A DNA stretch of 64,000 nt. It comes from Akkermansiaceae bacterium (lineage in GTDB: Bacteria > Verrucomicrobiota > Verrucomicrobiia > Verrucomicrobiales > Akkermansiaceae). The notes beneath the pieces were generated by a model. That model did no database searches. It was given only the letters and a program-made list of their open reading frames with translations, and had not been told where the DNA came from. The DNA lies in assembly GCA_903827375.1 (NCBI GenBank), contig CAIKHZ010000030.1, positions 102,368-166,367 of the forward strand, written 5' to 3'. Below, piece by piece: positions 36,001 through 42,758 of this stretch. A program made the position numbers and the translations under genes. Positions within the stretch are counted from its first letter, which is position 1. Each line of letters begins with the position of its first letter.

Positions 36001-36264
36001 AATAAACTCCTCGAATCCGATAAGGGCGAGCGCTTCTACATTTCCATCCAAATCCTCACCCGCGCCGACGCCGATAAATTCGCGGCCGATAAGACCGCCA
36101 AATCTAACGGTTCCGACGGAGTCTCCCGTCCTGGCCTCCCCGGCATGGATGACTCCGACGGCGACTCGTCAGGCGACTCTGACTCGTCCGAAAGCCCGAA
36201 AAACTCCTCATCCACCGCCGAAGACCCCTCCCCCCCAACCGAAGAAGAATTACCACCGCCATGA
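33085..36264 (+). CDS. Very large secreted protein heading the second MoxR cluster
   Basis: This 1059-residue protein starts with a signal peptide (WIVPFLLFSAVIGRAQ) and has no transmembrane helix afterwards, so it is predicted to be periplasmic or extracellular. I recognise no enzymatic domain. It is mainly alpha-helical with repeated helix pairs, consistent with a repeat scaffold; a charged linker (residues about 615-660, rich in Asp, Glu, Lys and Pro) splits it. The C-terminal 50 residues are an acidic Ser/Asp tail (DDSDGDSSGDSDSSESPK) ending in prolines. The start is a GTG at 33085. Its stop overlaps the start of moxR by 4 bases (ATGA), tying it to the MoxR/DUF58/VWA operon. Confidence 0.8.
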   Translation: MSARKSWIVPFLLFSAVIGRAQQPSPIPDFSEGFKQLVALGMPALDAKATWAMLPESANSNYELRDVTKSVKGNAWLLPVTDDKSRAISLGGVDVIELKAAKKRPAELDLTKDVESILAGFKKIVAKRTADDVRDPFGSVSSYSASNFGSFLLFAAQLHQTGRTALANRLALAVFEVYPSREAAVDAAVDVLAGHFYQQACRAFFVSGDWAAYHTALASLCKRFPRGWSNRDAVAMLLPQLEKQATGTKAPPPTLPEVTIDPRAIAIIRELTDKPPADPNEKPKDKKSPALSAAVRYRMQMSEGYGNDGEAYGPGSLWLIQAEADADPSASVPFRLAALKMAAIPALAALTGDPFLTHLPNARSYSGYYSSRGSDEDRTLGLYAALNRPATRGEIAIRLLAATLPESQHESDPSQVDPDAIRETALAFWNDHKDATREELAAVFLRDGSSNQSSQAASILAASTEPKAHQAFEAYALAADPAIATFQDVQTYLRSRKAAAKPFLEAYAKLVRSQSSAGDSEDTNPHAWLVKQAGGAEKILKQLETLVGGQSPRALALQIAKGKPADAQAAISSLSDMLADATPVKHLHALLEGANAATDATVRARFLSVTSMIRWEADEADTEPTDEADPAVKPADKPAKEDAKEPAEPEERKVSEPEAVVWRKLLADTRSVSSQFNPQNRYQRYGTDSEPTIAEIAACAFETSVQPSAYSDAHSASVILNKTASAILVEHANARLAGKPVPPLPDASKVTEEHLAEIVATAGKKPAAEIHPYLTSLSPDERAAWLEWFKDSEDPPKPESVKTLQHIITSRTQEKSPSFPDVKGAGNIDVGFSISADTLTKHIESLAAEIDKHSRTYIGISPANFGPGLELTTCVFPLKPKPAKSPSPDASDEQGRRGVITGAQIFSEAINTLGANKNATGIVIAYASAFDSRSSSTSVWLVKDGKATLLGPGVDPEDASGEVSGEPFAATVNKLLESDKGERFYISIQILTRADADKFAADKTAKSNGSDGVSRPGLPGMDDSDGDSSGDSDSSESPKNSSSTAEDPSPPTEEELPPP

Positions 36265-37241
36265 CCGAAGCACCTGCCGCCCACTGGGACCGCCTGCAAG
36301 ACACCGTTGCCAAAATCCGCAGCGAAACCGGCCGCGTCATCGTCGGCCAAGACGAAATCGTCGAGCAACTCCTCACCTCCCTGCTGTGCAAGGGCCACTG
36401 CCTACTGGTCGGCGTGCCGGGCCTCGCCAAGACCTTGTTAGTATCGACTCTTGGGCGGATTCTCGGGTTGAAGTTCCAGCGCATTCAATTCACGCCGGAC
36501 CTGATGCCCACCGACATCGTTGGCTCAGAAATTTTGCAGAGCACCACGGCCGGAGAGCGCTCGTTCCAGTTCATCCCCGGCCCGATCTTCGCCAACCTCA
36601 TCCTCGCCGACGAAATTAACCGCACCCCGCCCAAAACCCAGGCCGCCCTCCTCGAAGCCATGCAGGAAAAACAGGTCACCGTCAATGGCCAAACGCGCCG
36701 CCTCGTCGAACCGTTCATCGTCTTCGCCACCCAAAACCCGATCGAACACGAAGGGACCTATCCGCTCCCCGAGGCCCAGCTAGACCGCTTTTTCTTCCAG
36801 CTCAACATCGGTTATCCAACCCTCGACGAGGAGGCCGAAATTGTCCGCCGCACCACCGGCCACGCCGACGTGTTGCCCGAACCGATCCTCGACGCCGAAA
36901 AAGTCCTCGAACTCCAGCACGCCGCCGTCGATGTCCCACTGCCGGAATCCGTCATCCAAACAATCCTCAAACTCGTCCATTCCACCCGACCGGATTCCCC
37001 ACTCGCCAGCCCCGACGTCAAAAACTACGTCGCCTACGGGGCCGGCCCCCGCGCCTCACAGTGCCTCGCCCGCGCCGCCCGTGCCCTCGCCCTGTTGCGC
37101 GGCAAACCGTCCGCCTCCGCCGATGAAATCCGTGCCGTCGCCCTGCCCGTCCTTCGCCACCGCCTCATCGCCAACTACAACGCCACCGGCGAAGGCATCA
37201 CCACCGACCAAATCATCGCCAAGCTTATCGCCGCCATTTGA
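36261..37241 (+). CDS. Second MoxR family AAA+ ATPase
   Basis: This 326-residue ATPase is a paralogue of the one at 8531-9514. Walker A is GVPGLAKT, Walker B LILADEINRTP, sensor 1 FATQNPIEHEGTYPLPEAQLDRF, with a C-terminal lid containing YGAGPRASQCLARAARALAL. It should act as a cytoplasmic chaperone motor for the DUF58 and VWA proteins encoded next to it. Its ATG overlaps the stop of the large secreted protein gene. Its stop overlaps the first unit of a 9-bp tandem repeat. This cluster differs in downstream content from the Bat operon, so the two ATPases probably serve different complexes. Confidence 0.95.
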   Translation: MTEAPAAHWDRLQDTVAKIRSETGRVIVGQDEIVEQLLTSLLCKGHCLLVGVPGLAKTLLVSTLGRILGLKFQRIQFTPDLMPTDIVGSEILQSTTAGERSFQFIPGPIFANLILADEINRTPPKTQAALLEAMQEKQVTVNGQTRRLVEPFIVFATQNPIEHEGTYPLPEAQLDRFFFQLNIGYPTLDEEAEIVRRTTGHADVLPEPILDAEKVLELQHAAVDVPLPESVIQTILKLVHSTRPDSPLASPDVKNYVAYGAGPRASQCLARAARALALLRGKPSASADEIRAVALPVLRHRLIANYNATGEGITTDQIIAKLIAAI

Positions 37242-37270
37242 TCCGTCCGATCCGTCCGATCCGTCCGATC
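37240..37270 (+). repeat. 9-bp tandem repeat after moxR
   Basis: GATCCGTCC is repeated three times with a partial fourth unit (GATC). The first unit overlaps the TGA stop of the MoxR gene. No homologous repeat was noted elsewhere. It is a candidate for slippage-based length variation in the spacer before the DUF58 gene. Confidence 0.85.
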
Positions 37271-37307
37271 TTCCTCTTGTGTCTTCCAGTCTCTTGCGTC
37301 TTCCCCC

Positions 37308-38180
37308 ATGCACCGCTTCCTCGATCCCGCCGATATCCGCCGACTCAAGAATTATGAGTTCGGCGCCAAGGCAATGGTTGAGGGGTACTTGGCGGGACGC
37401 CACCGTTCCCACCAGCGCGGCTCGTCCATCGAGTTTCACGAATTCCGCCAATACGCGCCCGGCGACGATCTGGCACGGGTCGATTGGCGGGTGTTCGCCC
37501 GCAACGACAAACTTTTCCTGCGCACCTTCGAACAGGAAACCAACCTTGAGTGCCACATTTTCCTCGATTGCTCGGCCTCAATGGGGTTTCCGGAAAACTC
37601 GCCTCGCCTCTCCAAACTCGAATACGCATCGTTCTTCGCCGCCGCACTCGCCTGGTGGGTCATCTCAAAAAATGACCGCGTCTCCCTAACGCTTTTCGAC
37701 CACGGCATCCGCAAATTCCTGCCCCCGGCCTCCACCCGCCAGCACCTCCACGACCTGCTCGCCACTCTGGAAACCAACCGACCCGGATCCAACACTTCCA
37801 TCACCGAAACGCTGGCCCGCGCCCAGCCGTTGCTCAAGCGCAAGGGCACGCTGGTGATTTTATCGGATTTCTTCACCGAACCCGCAGCCTTGTTCCGCGC
37901 GCTCAATCCTTACATCCACCGCGGTTTTCGCATCCACCTGTTCCATCTGCTCGACCCCAGCGAACTCAACCTCGATGACCGAGGACTGTCGCGCTTCATC
38001 GATATGGAGACCAACGACCAGCTAACCGTCCACCCCCACGCGCTCCGCGACGCCTGGCAACAGGAGTTGCTCAATCATACCCGCGCCCTGCGTGCCCTCG
38101 CCTCCGCCCGCCGTGCCGACTACGCCCTAACATCCACTGCCGACCCCTACTTCTCGCTCTTCGACCGGCTCAGAGATTGA
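37308..38180 (+). CDS. DUF58 domain protein of the second cluster
   Basis: This 290-residue protein carries the DUF58 signature (SSIEFHEFRQYAPGDDLARVDWRVFARND) and a VWA-like fold with DCSASMGF as a metal-site-like motif and VILSDFFTEPAALFRAL. It is a paralogue of the Bat-operon DUF58 protein at 9619-10524. It probably links the adjacent MoxR ATPase to the membrane VWA proteins. The ATG follows a C/T-rich leader with CTTGTGTCTTCC and CTTGCGTCTTCC words. Confidence 0.93.
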   Translation: MHRFLDPADIRRLKNYEFGAKAMVEGYLAGRHRSHQRGSSIEFHEFRQYAPGDDLARVDWRVFARNDKLFLRTFEQETNLECHIFLDCSASMGFPENSPRLSKLEYASFFAAALAWWVISKNDRVSLTLFDHGIRKFLPPASTRQHLHDLLATLETNRPGSNTSITETLARAQPLLKRKGTLVILSDFFTEPAALFRALNPYIHRGFRIHLFHLLDPSELNLDDRGLSRFIDMETNDQLTVHPHALRDAWQQELLNHTRALRALASARRADYALTSTADPYFSLFDRLRD

Positions 38181-38189
38181 ATAGCAAGC

Positions 38190-38305
38190 ACGCAAGACAC
38201 AAGCCACAAGATGAAGATGAAGAAAGTTATTAGTTATTGGTTATTTGGAATGCGCCCCGCGCCATTTTGGGTCTTATCTTTCTCTTCTCTCCTTGCGTCT
38301 TGCGT
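38190..38305. repeat. Imperfect 14-bp inverted repeat in the DUF58-VWA spacer
   Basis: ACGCAAGACACAAG (38190-38203) and CTTGCGTCTTGCGT (38292-38305) are inverted copies with one mismatch, separated by 88 bases. Around the right arm CTTGCGTCT-like words recur. The 192-base spacer holds no ORF I would call. It could be a transcript-folding element or remains of a repeat. Confidence 0.5.
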
Positions 38306-38372
38306 CTTGCAGTCTTGTGTCTCCTGTCTTTCAGCGCAGCGGTCTTCTGTCTCTCCCCGATAACATCGACCC

Positions 38373-40373
38373 ATGTCCCTCAATTTCCTGCACCCCGCTC
38401 TCCTTGGCTTGCTCGCGCTGGCCGGGCTGCCGCTGTTGGTGCACCTGCTGTCCCGGGCACGGCCGCCGGCCTATCGCTTTTCTAACATCGAGTTCCTGCG
38501 CCGGGTGCTGCGCAGCACCGCGCGGATCCGTCGCCCGAAGGACTGGCTGCTGCTCGCCCTGCGCAGCCTCGCCCTGTTTGCGTTGGCCGCCGCCTTTTCC
38601 TGGCCATTCCTCATCTCTAACTCCGCCTCACTGCCCGGCGAAAAATCCACCGTCATCCTGCTGGTCGATCGCACGGCCTCAATGGCAGCACGCGAAGGGG
38701 CCGGCAGCCGCTTCGACTCCGCCTGCGCCCAAGCCACCCGATTCCTTGAGCAGTCAAAACCCGACAACGCCAACCTTATTTGGATAGCTGCCGAACCCGC
38801 CGCCGCCTTCCCGGAGCCCGGACCCAATCTGGAGTTTCTAACAGACAAATTAAAACAAGCCCACCCGCTGCCCGAGGCCGGAGCCCTGACTGCCGCATTT
38901 GATCTGGCGCTGCGGCAACTGGCCAAGGTCGGAGGTCACCGCGAGTTGATCATCATTTCAGACTTTCAAGCGAGCGCTTGGCGTGACTTTGCGCCGAGTT
39001 TTCCCACCAACATCGTCGTGCGCAGCCAGCGCGTCGCCACCTCCTCCCCGCCCAACGTCGCAGTCAGCCGCCTTATCCCGCAACCCACCGAACCGGTCGT
39101 CGGCCAGGACCTGACGCTGCTCACCCGGGTGCGGAATTTTTCAGCAGATGCGTTGCGCACCCAACTGACGCTGGATGCCGATGGCGCGCGCCAATCCCAG
39201 ACGATCGAGCTGCCGGCCTGGGGCGAGGCGGAATGCGCGTTTGTCATCCGCCCGGCCACCCCCGGGCCGATGGCCATCAGTGCGGCGATCGAGCCGGACG
39301 GATTTCCCGCCGATGACGCCCGTCACTGCGTCGTCCAGATCCGCGAATCACTGCGCCTCGCCCTGACCACTGCGGCCGATTCGCCCGACGCCAAAATCCT
39401 AGGCAAACTCGCAAAATCGCTTTCGTGGCTGGAGATTGCCAACGATCCGGCAATTGCCAAACGGCCGGATTTCCAATTCATCTCCGCCTGGTCCGGCGAG
39501 GCTCCCGCCGAGTTGCGAAAATCGGCGCTGTCAGGCACCACTCTGATCGTGCGGCCCGCCGCCGCCTGCCCGCTGGCGGCCATCCGCAGCCTCCTGCAAG
39601 TGCCGGCGGATCCGGCGGACGGCCCACTCGCGATCATTGCCTCACCCGCCGGTTGGGCCGCTATCCCCGAGGAATCCCACCCCGCCAACCAGCTTTTCCG
39701 CTCAGGCGACTTTGGCAACCCGTTCGCCGGTACCTTCCGCGAACGCCTCCGCCTGCCTGCCCAACTCGCGGCGCTGCCAGGCATCCGCCCAATCGCCAGC
39801 TTCGTGGATGGCGTTCCGGCACTCCTCGAATGCCCAACCGAAGGCGCCTCCATCCTGCTTTGGAACCTGCCTCTGGACCCCGCAAAAACTGACTGGCCAA
39901 CCCAGGGAGCGTTTCTTCCGGCCATCGCCGAAATTTTCCTACGGACCCGTCCACGAGGCACCGCCGAGCCCGCCTATTCGCTTCCCGGCAACTCGTTGAG
40001 TTGGTCGTCCAGTGATCCCGCCCACGCCGGGGCTGTCACCCTGCTCGGCCCGACCTCGGAACCGCTGCCGCTCACCGAGACCACCACCGCCGACGGCACT
40101 CGCTGGCACTCGAAAACCCCCGCCATTCCCGGCATCTATCGCTGGCAATTCTCCGGCCAGCCGATCGCCTTCACCGCGGTGAATTTCCCCGACTCCGAAA
40201 GCGACCTCCGCCCGCTCGAGGCCACCCCAGCCTTCGGCAAACTCGATGCATCTAACGATTCGCTCGTCCGCCAAGCAGCCCTCGCCCAAGGCCTCCCGCT
40301 CTGGCCATGGCTGGCTCTCGCGGCCCTTCTCTTTCTCATCCTCGAATCCCTCGTCCACTCCCGCTCCAGATGA
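38373..40373 (+). CDS. BatA-like membrane protein with N-terminal aerotolerance domain and VWA fold
   Basis: This 666-residue protein begins with the aerotolerance-regulator N-terminal module (FLHPALLGLLALAGLPLLVHLLSR), a second helix near 66-85, and a VWA-like domain with DRTASMAA near residue 98 in place of canonical DxSxS (D-R-T-A-S). The middle is beta-rich, and the C terminus ends with a helix (LPLWPWLALAALLFLILESLV) and a short basic tail. It should sit in the inner membrane with its large domain in the periplasm. A 39-residue ORF overlaps its stop by 4 bases. Confidence 0.9.
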   Translation: MSLNFLHPALLGLLALAGLPLLVHLLSRARPPAYRFSNIEFLRRVLRSTARIRRPKDWLLLALRSLALFALAAAFSWPFLISNSASLPGEKSTVILLVDRTASMAAREGAGSRFDSACAQATRFLEQSKPDNANLIWIAAEPAAAFPEPGPNLEFLTDKLKQAHPLPEAGALTAAFDLALRQLAKVGGHRELIIISDFQASAWRDFAPSFPTNIVVRSQRVATSSPPNVAVSRLIPQPTEPVVGQDLTLLTRVRNFSADALRTQLTLDADGARQSQTIELPAWGEAECAFVIRPATPGPMAISAAIEPDGFPADDARHCVVQIRESLRLALTTAADSPDAKILGKLAKSLSWLEIANDPAIAKRPDFQFISAWSGEAPAELRKSALSGTTLIVRPAAACPLAAIRSLLQVPADPADGPLAIIASPAGWAAIPEESHPANQLFRSGDFGNPFAGTFRERLRLPAQLAALPGIRPIASFVDGVPALLECPTEGASILLWNLPLDPAKTDWPTQGAFLPAIAEIFLRTRPRGTAEPAYSLPGNSLSWSSSDPAHAGAVTLLGPTSEPLPLTETTTADGTRWHSKTPAIPGIYRWQFSGQPIAFTAVNFPDSESDLRPLEATPAFGKLDASNDSLVRQAALAQGLPLWPWLALAALLFLILESLVHSRSR

Positions 40374-40489
40374 AAGACAGACTGATTCAACTCACAGACG
40401 ATGAAGCCATCAAGCAACTCATCGCCACGCCGTCAGAACCGGCCAAGGAACTCGGCTTCCACACCATCCCCTCCGCCCACTCCGCCTAA
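40370..40489 (+). CDS. Small overlapping ORF, 39 residues
   Basis: The ATG (40370) overlaps the TGA stop of the VWA gene (ATGA) and the ORF ends with TAA at 40489, 21 bases before the next gene. The product starts MKDRLIQLTDDEAIKQLIA and ends HTIPSAHSA; it is soluble and partly helical. Such coupling is usual for real genes in this cluster, but 39 residues can occur by chance. No family is recognised. Confidence 0.45.
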   Translation: MKDRLIQLTDDEAIKQLIATPSEPAKELGFHTIPSAHSA

Positions 40490-40510
40490 TAACTTCTAAC
40501 TCCCCGCCCA

Positions 40511-42745
40511 TTGCACCCTCCCTTCCCACTTCCCATCCTCATCCCCTTCGCCGTCCTGGCGCTGGGCATTGCCGCGTTGGGTGCCTGGCGGGGCTCGGCG
40601 GGTATCAGCCCGGGCATGCGCTGGCGCTTGCTCACCTTGCGTCTGCTCGCCCCCGCCGCCGCCCTCACCCTGCTTTTTAACCCGGGAAAATGGACCTATC
40701 CCACTGAAAGCCACCCCAGCCCGTGGATCCTCCTCAACGACGTGTCCGCATCCATGGCTCAACCCACTGCCGATGGCTCCACCCGCGCCGCCGTGGCTGC
40801 AACCCTTATCCACCAGGCCACCGCCCACGCCAAATCCGCCGACGTCCCGCTGCGAGTGCATTCCTTCGCTGCCAAACTCGACGCCGCCTCCACCGCCACG
40901 CCACCCCCACCACCTAACGGCACTGCCTCCAACATTCTTCCCGCCGTTTCCCAAATCCTCCAGGATGCCGCCGCCGCCGGCGAATCCCTCGCCGGCATCA
41001 TCGTCCTGAGCGACGGCCGCCAAACACTCAACTCATCCCCGCCCGACCTCGACTCCCTCGGCCTGCGGGCCCGCAGCCGCAACACCGCCATCCACACCGT
41101 CACCATCGGCACCGACGTGCCACCTCCCGACCTCGCCCTCATCCAACCCCGCGCATCCCTAACAGCCTTCGCCGGCCAACCCCTCCGCATCCCTTTCGCC
41201 CTCAAATCCACCGGCCTCGACCCGATCCGCCCCGCGGTCACTCTCCGCGACGCCGACGGCAAATCTCTCGCCAACCTCACCCTCGAACTGCCCCCAGGCA
41301 AAACCGTCGCCGCCACCTTCGAAATTAAAGCCCCACCCGCCTCCGCCCATTGGTCGATCGATACCCCGGTCATCGCCGGCGAAGTGCGTTCCTCTAATAA
41401 TAAAGCAGCCATCAACATCCGCATCCTCGAATCCAAAACCCGCGTGTTCCTCGTCGAGGGAGCCCCCTATTGGGATAGCAAATTCCTCGCCCAACTCCTC
41501 CGCCAACAACCCCACATGGACGTCCACTCCGTCCACCGCCTCTCCGACGAACGATACTTCCGCATCGACTCCGGCGAGGCCAAGAACGAAGAAACCAACC
41601 AGCCGGTATTTCCCAATACGCTCGACGAACTCGCCCGCTACGACCTGATTGTTTTCGGCAAGAACATTGATCCATTTTTAAGCCCGGAGCGGGCTGAGAT
41701 GTTGCGGGCCTACGTCCGTGACCGTGGCGGTGCGGTATTATTTTCGCGTGGCAAGGCGTCCACGGCCTCGTTGGCGGCGCTGGAGCCATTGGAACCGGTC
41801 GTCTGGGCCACAGCCACCACCGCCGATTTCCGGTTTACGCCCACTCGCGACGGCGAAGCGGCCGGGCTTTTCGGGCAGGCGCTACCGGCGCCTGATGCCT
41901 CGCTATGGGCGGCGCTGCCGACGCTGCGGGACGGGCGGCAGATTGCGTTGGTCAAGCCCTTCACCCGCGTTCTGGCGGAGGGCGTCCCCGAGCAAGCGGC
42001 AGGCAGTGGCTCAGGCAATTCCGGGAAATTTCCGGTACTGTTAGTCCGCCGCTATGGGCAAGGCGTCACTGGCTTGGTCAACGGCGACGGGCTATGGAAG
42101 TGGGACTTTTTTCCCGAGGCCCGGGAGCTGGGGAATTGTTATGAAGACTTTTGGACTCAGCTGATTCAATGGATGGCGTCCTACTCGGAGTTTTTGCCGG
42201 GCCAGGACTTTTCGTTGCGGCTGCCAGCATCCCGTGGTGAGCTCGGTAGCACCTTGGCCGCCACCCTTTCGTATCGGGGTTCTGGAGCCGCGCCCCAACC
42301 GCTCATTGTCATCACTGATCCGGCCGGAAACGTCACCAAAGCCAGCCCGGCGGCAATCCCAGACCCGTCAGGCCGTCCGCTCTGGCGCGCCTCCTTCACC
42401 CCGGATAAGCCCGGCCTGTGGACGCTCAAGCTCAGCGATCCACGCCCCGACGCACCACCCACTCCCGAGGTTCTCTTCACCGTGCCAAGCCCGCCTCAGG
42501 AAGCGGACGACCTCTCACCCGATCCGGCGTTTCTCGAGTCCCTCGCCCAAACCGCCGCCGGCCAAGCCATCCAACCCGCGGCTTTTTCAGCCCTGCTCAA
42601 GGCCCGGCTTGTCAAGCATCCCCCGGCTACTCTGGATGCCGGTGCCGTTTGGGCCCCATCTTGGAATTCTGCCCTCGTCGCCCTCATCGTCGCCGCCCTC
42701 TTGGCCAGCGAGTGGTTCCTGCGCCGCCGCCAAGGGCTGGCATGA
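40511..42745 (+). CDS. Membrane VWA protein with glutamine-amidotransferase-like domain
   Basis: This 744-residue protein has two N-terminal helices, then a VWA-like segment with an intact DVSAS metal motif near residue 77 and VLSDGRQTLNSS. From about residue 310 comes a Rossmann-like GATase1-type domain (RVFLVEGAPYWDSKFLAQLL, LIVFGKNIDPFL, YVRDRGGAVLFSRG) with no visible catalytic Cys-His-Glu triad. A C-terminal helix (SALVALIVAALLASEWFL) anchors it again. The start is a TTG at 40511, because no ATG or GTG is suitably placed. It follows the 39-residue ORF and precedes the DUF4175-like gene by 13 bases. Confidence 0.88.
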   Translation: MHPPFPLPILIPFAVLALGIAALGAWRGSAGISPGMRWRLLTLRLLAPAAALTLLFNPGKWTYPTESHPSPWILLNDVSASMAQPTADGSTRAAVAATLIHQATAHAKSADVPLRVHSFAAKLDAASTATPPPPPNGTASNILPAVSQILQDAAAAGESLAGIIVLSDGRQTLNSSPPDLDSLGLRARSRNTAIHTVTIGTDVPPPDLALIQPRASLTAFAGQPLRIPFALKSTGLDPIRPAVTLRDADGKSLANLTLELPPGKTVAATFEIKAPPASAHWSIDTPVIAGEVRSSNNKAAINIRILESKTRVFLVEGAPYWDSKFLAQLLRQQPHMDVHSVHRLSDERYFRIDSGEAKNEETNQPVFPNTLDELARYDLIVFGKNIDPFLSPERAEMLRAYVRDRGGAVLFSRGKASTASLAALEPLEPVVWATATTADFRFTPTRDGEAAGLFGQALPAPDASLWAALPTLRDGRQIALVKPFTRVLAEGVPEQAAGSGSGNSGKFPVLLVRRYGQGVTGLVNGDGLWKWDFFPEARELGNCYEDFWTQLIQWMASYSEFLPGQDFSLRLPASRGELGSTLAATLSYRGSGAAPQPLIVITDPAGNVTKASPAAIPDPSGRPLWRASFTPDKPGLWTLKLSDPRPDAPPTPEVLFTVPSPPQEADDLSPDPAFLESLAQTAAGQAIQPAAFSALLKARLVKHPPATLDAGAVWAPSWNSALVALIVAALLASEWFLRRRQGLA

Positions 42746-42758
42746 AACATTAATCACC

